The position numbers and the translations under genes are program-made. The notes under the pieces are model-generated. The model saw only the letters and a program-made list of their open reading frames with translations. It was not told the DNA's origin and ran no database searches. 52,988 nt of DNA, from positions 1 through 52,988 of the forward strand of contig JADQCB010000009.1 of assembly GCA_016278325.1 (NCBI GenBank). Direction: 5' to 3'. The DNA is from Actibacterium sp. (GTDB lineage: Bacteria; Pseudomonadota; Alphaproteobacteria; Rhodobacterales; Rhodobacteraceae). This document shows, piece by piece, positions 46,520-52,988 of this stretch (positions are counted from its first letter, which is position 1; each line of letters starts with the position of its first letter).

Positions 46520-48004
46520 ATGAGCCATATCCTCGCCATCGACCAGGGCACGACGTCCAGCCGGGCGATCCTGTTCGACGACAAGATGCGCATCGTCGCC
46601 GTCGCGCAGGAAGAGTTCGAACAGCACTACCCGGCCTCGGGATGGGTCGAGCATGACCCGGCCGATCTGTGGTCCACCACCGCCGGCACCTGCCGCGAGG
46701 TGATCGAACGGGCCGGGCTCGGGGCGGCGGATGTTGCCGCGATCGGCATTACCAACCAGCGCGAGACCACGCTGGTGTGGGACCGCCATACCGGCCAGCC
46801 GATCCACAACGCCATCGTCTGGCAGGATCGCCGCACCGCCGAGACCTGTCGGGCGCTGCGCGAAGCGGGACATGAGCCGACCGCGACCGAACGCACCGGC
46901 CTGCTGCTGGACCCGTATTTCTCGGGCACCAAGCTGAAATGGCTGCTCGACAATGTCGATGGCGCCCGTGCGCGGGCCGAGGCGGGCGATCTGTTGTTCG
47001 GCACCGTCGACACCTGGCTGATCTGGAAGCTGACGGGCGGCGCGGCGCATGTGACCGACGCCACCAACGCGGCGCGCACGCTGCTTTACGACATCCGCAA
47101 GGGCCGCTGGTCCGCGACCATGTGCGCGATGCTGGACATCCCGATGCAGATGCTGCCCGAGGTCCGGGACTGCGCCGCCGATTTCGGAACGACCCGCGGC
47201 GATCTGTTCGGCCGCGCGATCCCGATCCTGGGCGTCGCAGGCGATCAGCAGGCCGCGACCGTCGGCCAGGCCTGTTTCCAGCCGGGTATGCTGAAATCGA
47301 CCTATGGCACCGGCTGTTTCGCCCTGCTCAATACCGGGGCGGATCCCGTACGCTCGCAAAACCGGCTTCTCACCACCATCGCCTATCAGCTGGATGGCAC
47401 GCCCTGCTATGCGCTGGAAGGCTCGATCTTCGTCGCGGGCGCCGTGGTCCAGTGGCTGCGCGACGGGCTCAGGATCATCCGCGAGGCGAAGGAAACGCAA
47501 CCGCTGGCCGAAGCCGCCGACGATGGACAGAAGGTGATCCTGGTGCCCGCCTTCACCGGGCTGGGCGCCCCCTATTGGGATGCTGAATGCCGCGGTGCCA
47601 TATTCGGGCTGACCCGAAATTCCGGCCCCGCCGAATTTGCCCGCGCGGCGCTGCAAAGCGTCGGGTTCCAGACCCGCGACCTGCTGGAGGCGATGACCGC
47701 CGACTGGGCGGGCGGCGGTGGCGAGGTGCTGCGCGTCGATGGCGGGATGAGCGCGAATGACTGGGCGATGCAGTTCCTGTCCGACATCATCGGCGCACCG
47801 GTGGACCGGCCGGCAGTGCTGGAAACCACGGCGATGGGCGCGGCCTGGCTGGCCGGGATGCGCGCCGGACTCTATCCCGGCATGGAAGGCTTTGCCGGCG
47901 GCTGGGCGCTGGAGCGGCGGTTCGAGCCGTCGCTGCCACCGGCCGCGCGCGAGTCGCAATACGCCGCCTGGAAGGATGCCGTCGCCCGCACGCTGACCCG
48001 ATAG
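46520..48004 (+). CDS. glpK: Glycerol kinase
   Basis: GlpK phosphorylates glycerol to glycerol-3-phosphate. The 494-residue protein of the FGGY family has the ATP site [13 protein letters not shown] (about 7-19), [30 protein letters not shown] and the late signature GGMSANDW. Length is full. It sits at the end of the glycerol locus, 111 bases after glpV, and completes the route from glycerol to dihydroxyacetone phosphate. Confidence 0.97.
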   Translation: MSHILAIDQGTTSSRAILFDDKMRIVAVAQEEFEQHYPASGWVEHDPADLWSTTAGTCREVIERAGLGAADVAAIGITNQRETTLVWDRHTGQPIHNAIVWQDRRTAETCRALREAGHEPTATERTGLLLDPYFSGTKLKWLLDNVDGARARAEAGDLLFGTVDTWLIWKLTGGAAHVTDATNAARTLLYDIRKGRWSATMCAMLDIPMQMLPEVRDCAADFGTTRGDLFGRAIPILGVAGDQQAATVGQACFQPGMLKSTYGTGCFALLNTGADPVRSQNRLLTTIAYQLDGTPCYALEGSIFVAGAVVQWLRDGLRIIREAKETQPLAEAADDGQKVILVPAFTGLGAPYWDAECRGAIFGLTRNSGPAEFARAALQSVGFQTRDLLEAMTADWAGGGGEVLRVDGGMSANDWAMQFLSDIIGAPVDRPAVLETTAMGAAWLAGMRAGLYPGMEGFAGGWALERRFEPSLPPAARESQYAAWKDAVARTLTR

Positions 48005-48014
48005 CGCGGCCCGC

Positions 48015-48452
48015 TCAGCGCACGCCGATCTCGGCCAGCGCGGCGGACAGGGCAGGGGGCAGGTCCGCCGCGTCGTTCTGACGGGCCGCGGGAAGGTCGC
48101 GCGGGGCGTTCTCTGTCGGCAGATAGCGCCAGCCCTGGAACGGGCGCCGCGGCACCGGCTCGGTCCGGATCACCGCGTCATCCAGCACGATGCCGCAGCG
48201 AAGGATCCCGTCCTCGCCGCGCACCTCGTCCAGCCGCAGCACCCGCTGCCGGGCCAGGATCACGCCCTTGAACACCCAGTAGAGCGATCCGCCATCCAGC
48301 AATTCCGCAGCGCGTTTCGGCCACATGCGGGTGACATGCCTGGGGTGATCCAGGCCCGTTTGCGCAATCCGCTGCGCCTGCCACCGGGTCAGATCCTCGA
48401 CCCGCTCGGCCCCGACGCACAGCTTGACCAGGTTGATATGCGACTTTGCCAC
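48015..48452 (-). CDS. DUF1489 family protein
   Basis: A 145-residue protein matching DUF1489, found mainly in alphaproteobacteria and without known function. The N-terminus INLVKLCVGAERVEDLTRWQ, the middle HVTRMWPKRAAELLDGGSLYWVFKGVILARQ and RTEPVPRRPFQGWRYL are family-like. The start is taken as GTG at 48450-48452 (VAKSHINLVKL); the frame stays open far upstream antisense to nrdJ, but that part is not family-like. It is divergent from nrdJ. Confidence 0.82.
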   Translation of the reverse strand: MAKSHINLVKLCVGAERVEDLTRWQAQRIAQTGLDHPRHVTRMWPKRAAELLDGGSLYWVFKGVILARQRVLRLDEVRGEDGILRCGIVLDDAVIRTEPVPRRPFQGWRYLPTENAPRDLPAARQNDAADLPPALSAALAEIGVR

Positions 48453-48501
48453 GACTCGGCCCCCAGGATGCAGTTGATCGATCCCGACAATATGCTTGTT
48501 C

Positions 48502-48530
48502 TTGTCTGGATCAAGGTTAGGGCATAGATT
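48502..48530 (+). promoter_or_regulatory. Likely promoter of nrdJ
   Basis: TTGTCT (48502-48507) and TAGATT (48525-48530) are spaced by 17 bases, the best sigma-70-type pair seen in the window. The start codon follows 36 bases later with AAGGACAG before it. Half-palindromes resembling NrdR boxes (GACAATAT near 48486 and ATTGTGA near 48528) overlap it but are imperfect and spaced a little wide. Confidence 0.5.
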
Positions 48531-48566
48531 GTGACCCCCAGCCGGCCCGAGCAAGGACAGTGTCGC

Positions 48567-51080
48567 ATGACCCGTTTCACCACCCCGATCGCCGAATCCA
48601 TCTGGGACATGAAATACCGCCTGAAAGAGGCCGGCGGCACCCCTGTCGACCAGACGGTCGAGGATACCTGGCGACGTATCGCCCGCGCGACGGCTGCGGT
48701 GGAGGCCGACCCGTCCGCGCGGGAGGCCGAATTCTATGCCGCGCTGGAGGATTTCAGGTTCCTGCCCGCCGGCCGGATCACCGCGGGCGCCGGCACCGCG
48801 CGCAGCGTGACCCTGTTCAACTGTTTCGTCATGGGCACCATCCCCGACAGCATGGCGGGCATTTTCGAAATGCTCAAGGAAGCTGCGCTGACCATGCAGC
48901 AGGGCGGCGGCATCGGATATGACTTCTCGACCATCCGGCCGCGCGGCGCGGATGTGCTGGGCGTGGCGGCCGATGCCTCGGGGCCGCTGTCGTTCATGGA
49001 CGTGTGGGATGCGATGTGCCGGACCATCATGTCGGCCGGATCGCGGCGCGGCGCGATGATGGCCACCATGCGCTGCGATCATCCCGATATCCAGGATTTC
49101 ATCTCGGCCAAGTCCGACCCTGCCCGATTGCGCAACTTCAATGTCTCGGTTCTGGCGACCGACGATTTCATGGAGGCGGTGAAGGCCGACGCCAGCTGGA
49201 ACCTGGTCTTCGGCGGAAAGGTCTATCACACCCTGCAGGCGCGCGACCTGTGGAACCAGATCATGCGCGCGACCTATGATTATGCCGAGCCGGGGGTGAT
49301 CTTCATCGACCGCATCAACCAGATGAACAATCTGAACTATTGCGAGACCATCGCCGCCACCAATCCATGCGGCGAACAGCCCCTGCCACCCTATGGGGCC
49401 TGCCTTCTGGGCTCGATCAACCTGGCGCGGCTGGTGCGCGCCCCGTTCGAGGACGGGGCCGGGCTGGACGAGACCGAGCTGGACCGGCTGGTCGCCACCG
49501 CGGTGCGGATGATGGACAACGTGGTGGACGCCTCGCGCTTCCCCCTGCCGCAACAGGCCGAGGAAGCGCGAAACAAGCGGCGGATCGGGCTGGGCGTCAC
49601 CGGGCTGGCCGACGCGTTGCTGATGACCGGGATGCGCTATGGCGCGCCAGAGGCGGCGCGCCAGACCGAACGCTGGCTGCATCGCATCGCCCGCACCGCG
49701 TACCTGGCCTCGGTCGATCTGGCCCGCGAAAAGGGGCCATTCCCGCTGTTCGACGCCGATAAATTCCTGGCCACCGGCCACATGATGCAGATGGACGAAG
49801 ACGTGCGCGCCGCGATCCGCGCGCATGGCATCCGCAACGCGCTGCTGACCTCGATCGCCCCCACGGGCACCATCTCGCTCTATGCCGGCAACGTGTCCAG
49901 CGGCATCGAACCGGTCTTCGCCTATTCCTACAATCGCAAGGTCCTGCAACGCGACGGATCGCGCAACGAGGAAGAGGTCGTCGATTACGCCGTCCAGATC
50001 TGGCGCGAGAAATTCGGCGATGCCGCGCTGCCCGACCATTTCGTGAACGCCCAGACCCTCGCGCCCTCCGATCATGTCCGGATGCAGGCCGCTGCCCAGA
50101 AATGGGTCGATTCCTCGATCTCCAAGACGATCAACTGCCCGGCAGAGATCGATTTCGACGCGTTCAAGGATGTCTACATGCAGGCCTATGAGTCCGGCTG
50201 CAAGGGCTGCACCACCTACCGCCCGAACGCGGTAACCGGAAGCGTCCTGAGCATATCGGAGAAAAGCGATCCGGACCTGGGCACAAGCGATCGGCTGGCG
50301 AAGGCCTTCGGACAGTCGCGGTTCGCAACGCGCAAGGAACTCGCCACGGCCAGCAACCTGGATGCAGCCGTGCTGGAGGGGTATTTCGATGGCCAGGCCC
50401 TGTCGAAGCCGGATGCGGCCCGCCTGGCCACGGCACTGGGAATTTCCACCGGCTGGCTTCTCTTCGGCGAAAATACTCAAGCCGACATCGAGGCCCCGGA
50501 GGCCGTCTCAAGTGACGGCGCCGCGCCGCCATCCCCGCATGGCGACGTGATCTACATGGCAGAGCCGCTGGACCGGCCACAGATGCTGGAGGGCAGCACC
50601 TACAAGCTGAAATGGCCCGACAGCGAACACGCGATCTATATCACCATCAACGACGTGATCATCAACGGCCATCGCCGCCCGTTCGAGGTGTTCATCAACT
50701 CCAAGAACATGGAACATTTCGCCTGGACCGTTGCACTGACACGGATGATCTCGGCGGTGTTCCGGCGCGGCGGCGACGTGTCTTTCGTGGTGGAAGAGCT
50801 CAAGGCGGTGTTCGACCCGCGCGGCGGGGCGTGGATGCAGGGCCGGTATGTCCCCTCGATCCTGGCCGCGATCGGCGGCGTGATCGAGCGGCACCTGGTC
50901 GCGATCGGGTTCATCGACGGCGAAGGGCAGGGACTCAAGACGGATCCTCAGGTCGTGGCAATGCAGCGCGGCGACCGTCCCCGCGGCCCGGCCTGCCAGA
51001 GCTGCGGCCAATACGAAATGCGGATGGTCGAGGGCTGCATGACCTGCATGAATTGCGGCTATTCCAAATGTTCCGGCTGA
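48567..51080 (+). CDS. nrdJ: Adenosylcobalamin-dependent ribonucleotide reductase with an HTH-like insertion
   Basis: A class II ribonucleotide reductase, 837 residues, that makes dNTPs using vitamin B12 and works with or without oxygen. The active-site NPCGEQ motif holds C268 and E270; APTGTISLYAGNVSSGIEP and the first-Cys region TLFNCFVM are present. The last residues form a Cys-rich zinc and redox tail (ACQSCGQYEMRM, then CMTCMNCGYSKC). Between the catalytic core and this tail, residues about 566-637 (TSDRLAKAFGQSRFATRKEL, then LDAAVLEGYF and LGISTGWLLFGEN) read like an XRE-type helix-turn-helix, which I do not know from this enzyme. The Met at 48567 is preferred over 48531. Confidence 0.92.
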   Translation: MTRFTTPIAESIWDMKYRLKEAGGTPVDQTVEDTWRRIARATAAVEADPSAREAEFYAALEDFRFLPAGRITAGAGTARSVTLFNCFVMGTIPDSMAGIFEMLKEAALTMQQGGGIGYDFSTIRPRGADVLGVAADASGPLSFMDVWDAMCRTIMSAGSRRGAMMATMRCDHPDIQDFISAKSDPARLRNFNVSVLATDDFMEAVKADASWNLVFGGKVYHTLQARDLWNQIMRATYDYAEPGVIFIDRINQMNNLNYCETIAATNPCGEQPLPPYGACLLGSINLARLVRAPFEDGAGLDETELDRLVATAVRMMDNVVDASRFPLPQQAEEARNKRRIGLGVTGLADALLMTGMRYGAPEAARQTERWLHRIARTAYLASVDLAREKGPFPLFDADKFLATGHMMQMDEDVRAAIRAHGIRNALLTSIAPTGTISLYAGNVSSGIEPVFAYSYNRKVLQRDGSRNEEEVVDYAVQIWREKFGDAALPDHFVNAQTLAPSDHVRMQAAAQKWVDSSISKTINCPAEIDFDAFKDVYMQAYESGCKGCTTYRPNAVTGSVLSISEKSDPDLGTSDRLAKAFGQSRFATRKELATASNLDAAVLEGYFDGQALSKPDAARLATALGISTGWLLFGENTQADIEAPEAVSSDGAAPPSPHGDVIYMAEPLDRPQMLEGSTYKLKWPDSEHAIYITINDVIINGHRRPFEVFINSKNMEHFAWTVALTRMISAVFRRGGDVSFVVEELKAVFDPRGGAWMQGRYVPSILAAIGGVIERHLVAIGFIDGEGQGLKTDPQVVAMQRGDRPRGPACQSCGQYEMRMVEGCMTCMNCGYSKCSG

Positions 51081-51167
51081 TTGTCCGAACGGGTTTGTTC
51101 CTGTTCCCACTACCAATTCATGGCCATCGGCGGGGTTGAAATGGCCATTTCGCAAGCAAATGAAGTC

Positions 51168-51191
51168 AATCGGGCGTACACGCCCGATTTT
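51168..51191 (+). terminator. Likely nrdJ terminator
   Basis: AATCGGGCG (51168-51176) pairs with CGCCCGATT (51181-51189) around a TACA loop, followed by TTTTC with only two T beyond the stem. It stands 88 bases after the nrdJ stop. Confidence 0.5.
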
Positions 51192-51460
51192 CAGGTATTT
51201 CTGCCGTTTCTTGCGTGATCGCGGATTCGCCCCTGTCCCGAGCGATACGGGAACCGGAAACAGGTGGCAGAAACGTCTTTCGCCATTTTTCCCGGGGCTG
51301 ATCATTGGCTGTTGGCGCACCTCGACTTGCGTGCAGAAGGCGCCCTACACCGCGGGCTCGATCCTGGGGAAATCTGTGTTTGCCGCGCGTCTCGCGTGAC
51401 TGCTGTGACGTCGATGCGCAGCATTCGAGGCCGGCGCCGGATCAGGGAACGACAGGCATG

Positions 51461-51486
51461 AAAAAAGGGCGGCTTGCGCCGCCCTT
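51461..51486 (-). terminator. Rho-independent terminator of the small-gene cluster
   Basis: AAGGGCGGC and GCCGCCCTT pair around TTGC (51465-51486) and, read on the minus strand, are followed by six T. It ends the transcript of the minus-strand small genes at the right end. Confidence 0.8.
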
Positions 51487-51508
51487 CTGCGAAGTGCCGA
51501 TGAAGTCC

Positions 51509-51631
51509 CTATGCTACTCGCCAACTGCGCACCCCATCCTCGACGCGCGCGAAGGCCTGGATAGGCTCGTGCCGGACTGTCCGCACGTGGATCCGCGACA
51601 GGCCATGCCTCTCGATGCGCGACCGCGTCAC
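51509..51631 (-). CDS. Candidate 40-residue protein
   Basis: A GTG-started frame of 40 residues (TRSRIERHGLSRIHVRTVRH, then EPIQAFARVEDGVRSWRVA). It is basic with a short hydrophobic strand. Its GTG overlaps the TGA of the preceding 24-residue frame (GTGA), and its stop is 23 bases before a clear terminator. The overlap and position suggest translation, but the ribosome binding site is weak, and both may be decay products. Confidence 0.35.
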   Translation of the reverse strand: MTRSRIERHGLSRIHVRTVRHEPIQAFARVEDGVRSWRVA

Positions 51632-51702
51632 GAGTCGCAGATGCCCCGCTCCCGCCCGACCGCGTCCTGAAGGGCACAGCGTGTCCCGGTCTCAGTCGGC
51701 AT
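51628..51702 (-). CDS. Candidate 24-residue leader-like peptide
   Basis: An ATG inside the last codons of the 116-residue gene opens a 24-residue frame (MPTETGTRCALQDAVGRERG, then ICDS) that ends on the GTG of the next one. Overlap of 11 bases with the gene before and 4 with the one after would suit a translationally coupled chain. Too short to judge by composition. Confidence 0.2.
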   Translation of the reverse strand: MPTETGTRCALQDAVGRERGICDS

Positions 51703-52042
51703 GACGGAACCGCACGAGGAGCTCGCTGACGCGCGCGCCGTGCCAGAGGGTCATGTCGGAGGCCGGCAGACACCGATCATGACCGGTCCGATCGAGCGCT
51801 GACGGCGCTTGCTCCGCCAGGACGCGGTGGATGTTGTGCAGCGCGGTCTCCACGGCCTCGGGATCGGGAAACGGCTGTCCGAAGGCCCCATGCAGATCGC
51901 AGAGTGCCTCGAACCCGCTCGGATCATCGAGCACGTCGAGCAGGTCGCAGAGACCCGCGCCGTGACGGCGCAGGTGCTGCTCCACCGCGTAAACCGCGTC
52001 GAGGCGCAATTCGGCGGTGTCGAGGGTGGTGGTGTTGAGCAT
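51692..52042 (-). CDS. Small helical hypothetical protein, 116 residues
   Basis: An acidic, probably all-helical protein. It contains VYAVEQHLRRHGAGLCDLLDVLDD near residues 17-40, split here by GAG, and a tail with SDMTLWHGARVSELLVRFRHAD. The same HG-x2-LC-x4-L-x-D pattern appears in the 204-residue protein encoded just upstream (AEHGTALCNAAGLIDG), so the two look like paralogues. AAGGGAG precedes the ATG. No family is recognised and no function can be given. Confidence 0.65.
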   Translation of the reverse strand: MLNTTTLDTAELRLDAVYAVEQHLRRHGAGLCDLLDVLDDPSGFEALCDLHGAFGQPFPDPEAVETALHNIHRVLAEQAPSALDRTGHDRCLPASDMTLWHGARVSELLVRFRHAD

Positions 52043-52156
52043 GATGTTCTCCCTTCATGCGGTGGCGGAAGCGGTGCTGGTGTGCCTGATTCATCGGCGT
52101 CAAGTTCCGTGCGTCGCGGGAGATGGGTTGGGTTCGGCGGGTTCTTTTAGGTTGTC

Positions 52157-52771
52157 TCAAAGGCTGGTCTTCTGTGCTGGTGACGAGAACATTGGTCGTT
52201 TTTCTGGACGACGAAGAAGAAATCTGCCCTGCGCTTGAATTTTTTTCCGGCGACCGCCAACGATGTTCCGAGACGGTTGAGGGCTGGGTATCGGACCTTG
52301 CGTTCGTCCGAGGGCATGACGCCGGCCGCGCAGATCGAGGCACGGCCGGCGTTGCGTTTCAGGCCGCGTCCTGCGCCGGCAGGCAAGCGCCAGCGCATCC
52401 TGTTCGTCGTCTAGTTCCCCGATCTCGACCAGGAGGTCGAACAGCCGGTCAGTGAGCAGGCAGAACTCTTCCACCTCGGGCCTGGCAGGGTCGAGGAACA
52501 TCCATGACGCCAGGTCCGGTTCGAACGCGTCGACGACCGGATCAAGAGACAGGAGCCGGTGCAGGTCGACCAGCCGGCGCCGCGTGGTCCGGTCGAGGCG
52601 CGACGCTTCGCGCAAACCGGACATGAGGCGCAGAACGCGGGCCGTCCCGGCCTCGCCGTCGATCAGCCCGGCGGCATTGCACAGGGCGGTGCCGTGCTCG
52701 GCGAAATATGCTCGGACGGTGGCGAGTTGCAGGTCTGCGGACAGGGTCTTCGTGGGGAGCTTGCGCAGCAT
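52157..52771 (-). CDS. Hypothetical protein, up to 204 residues
   Basis: The frame starts with an excellent ribosome binding site (AAAGGAGGA) before ATG at 52771. Residues 1 to about 125 read as a helical acidic protein (LQLATVRAYFAEHGTALCNA, LRLMSGLREASRLDRTTRRR, EEFCLLTDRLFDLLVEIGEL). After DEQDALALA the text turns abruptly basic (CRRRTRPETQRRP) to the stop, as if out of frame, so the true end may be near 52390 or the gene may carry a frameshift. It shares a motif with the 116-residue gene downstream. Confidence 0.55.
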   Translation of the reverse strand: MLRKLPTKTLSADLQLATVRAYFAEHGTALCNAAGLIDGEAGTARVLRLMSGLREASRLDRTTRRRLVDLHRLLSLDPVVDAFEPDLASWMFLDPARPEVEEFCLLTDRLFDLLVEIGELDDEQDALALACRRRTRPETQRRPCLDLRGRRHALGRTQGPIPSPQPSRNIVGGRRKKIQAQGRFLLRRPEKRPMFSSPAQKTSL

Positions 52772-52988
52772 CGTCGGTCCTCCTTTGGTTGCGCGTCTGC
52801 CGTTCGTGGCAGCATCAAGCCTGTCCGTGTGTCGTTCCCGGGGATGACCCTCCTTGTTCTGGCCCGGGTTGAATAGCCGTTGTCGCCCTGCATGGAGATT
52901 GGCCAAGAGCCCGCGGCACGAAGAAAAAACTTGGGGGCACCTCGAAAAATTGCCCTGACCTTACCATGGCGGTATGGTGGCGGAGGTT

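Larger units (their letters stand above)
51081..51508. other. Gene-poor stretch after nrdJ
   Basis: Apart from a hairpin after nrdJ and the minus-strand terminator at 51461-51486, no gene is convincing here. A plus-strand frame (51136-51399) has unlike composition for coding DNA and no ribosome binding site that stands out. Base composition drops in GC compared with the neighbours, in keeping with a region outside the core genome. Confidence 0.4.

Noticed and set aside
48015-50480. An 821-residue minus-strand frame antisense to nrdJ
   Set aside because: Only its last 145 residues match a family (DUF1489); the rest mirrors nrdJ codons.
51136-51399. An 87-residue plus-strand frame after nrdJ
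   Set aside because: It runs through the likely nrdJ terminator, lacks a good ribosome binding site, and its text (many Phe, Arg, Trp, Cys) is not protein-like.

Overview
This 53-kb window looks like chromosome of a high-GC alphaproteobacterium, most likely a member of the Rhodobacteraceae (Rhodobacterales). The main reasons are gene order and gene content: argS, a SPOR protein, nagZ, scpA and scpB in a row; the order yceD, rpmF, plsX, fabH, ihfA, merR; a double-length dCTP deaminase; an OlsB-type ornithine lipid acyltransferase; an adenosylcobalamin-dependent ribonucleotide reductase; and a glycerol ABC importer of the GlpSTPQUV type. Codons are strongly G/C at the third position almost throughout.

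Layout. 1-714 is a scar: the C-terminal end of a transposase, a stretch ending like a tRNA 3' end, and a small unknown gene. 885-3374 (minus) holds exonuclease III, a BaiN/HI0933-type flavoprotein and an A-type Fe-S carrier, divergent from 3451-11937 (plus): dgt, a Na+/H+ antiporter with a TrkA-N domain, argS, SPOR protein, nagZ, scpA, scpB and a small basic protein. 11944-14450 (minus) is a second antiporter with a cyclic-nucleotide-binding domain, broken by a single-base frameshift. 14557-20143 (minus) is housekeeping: dCTP deaminase, tRNA-Pro(GGG), a MerR regulator, ihfA, fabH, plsX, rpmF and yceD. Then come bamE, msrB, olsB and dusA, a decayed serine recombinase beside tRNA-Tyr(GUA), and an rRNA methyltransferase. 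A probable small RNA precedes a CoA-binding protein gene, followed by an RTX protein with a lysozyme-like front end. 27188-30890 carries histidine genes (hisB, hisH, hisA, hisF, hisE on the minus strand) interrupted by an opposite-facing DUF302 gene. purD, xseA and dnaE follow.

37729-48004 is a complete glycerol catabolic locus: glpR divergent from glpD, glpS, glpT, glpP, glpQ, glpU, glpV and glpK. The importer brings glycerol (or glycerol phosphate) in, GlpK phosphorylates glycerol, GlpD oxidises glycerol-3-phosphate, and GlpR is the likely repressor. The two ATPases, GlpS and GlpT, have lost complementary motifs, so the dimer should keep one good and one degenerate ATP site.

The right end has a DUF1489 gene, nrdJ, and a strain-variable tail of small minus-strand genes with strong ribosome binding sites and a clear terminator. 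NrdJ carries an apparent XRE-type helix-turn-helix insertion between its catalytic core and its C-terminal cysteine-rich tail; with the asymmetric GlpS/GlpT pair, this is the most unusual thing in the window. I found no CRISPR array, rRNA operon, replication origin or intact insertion sequence.
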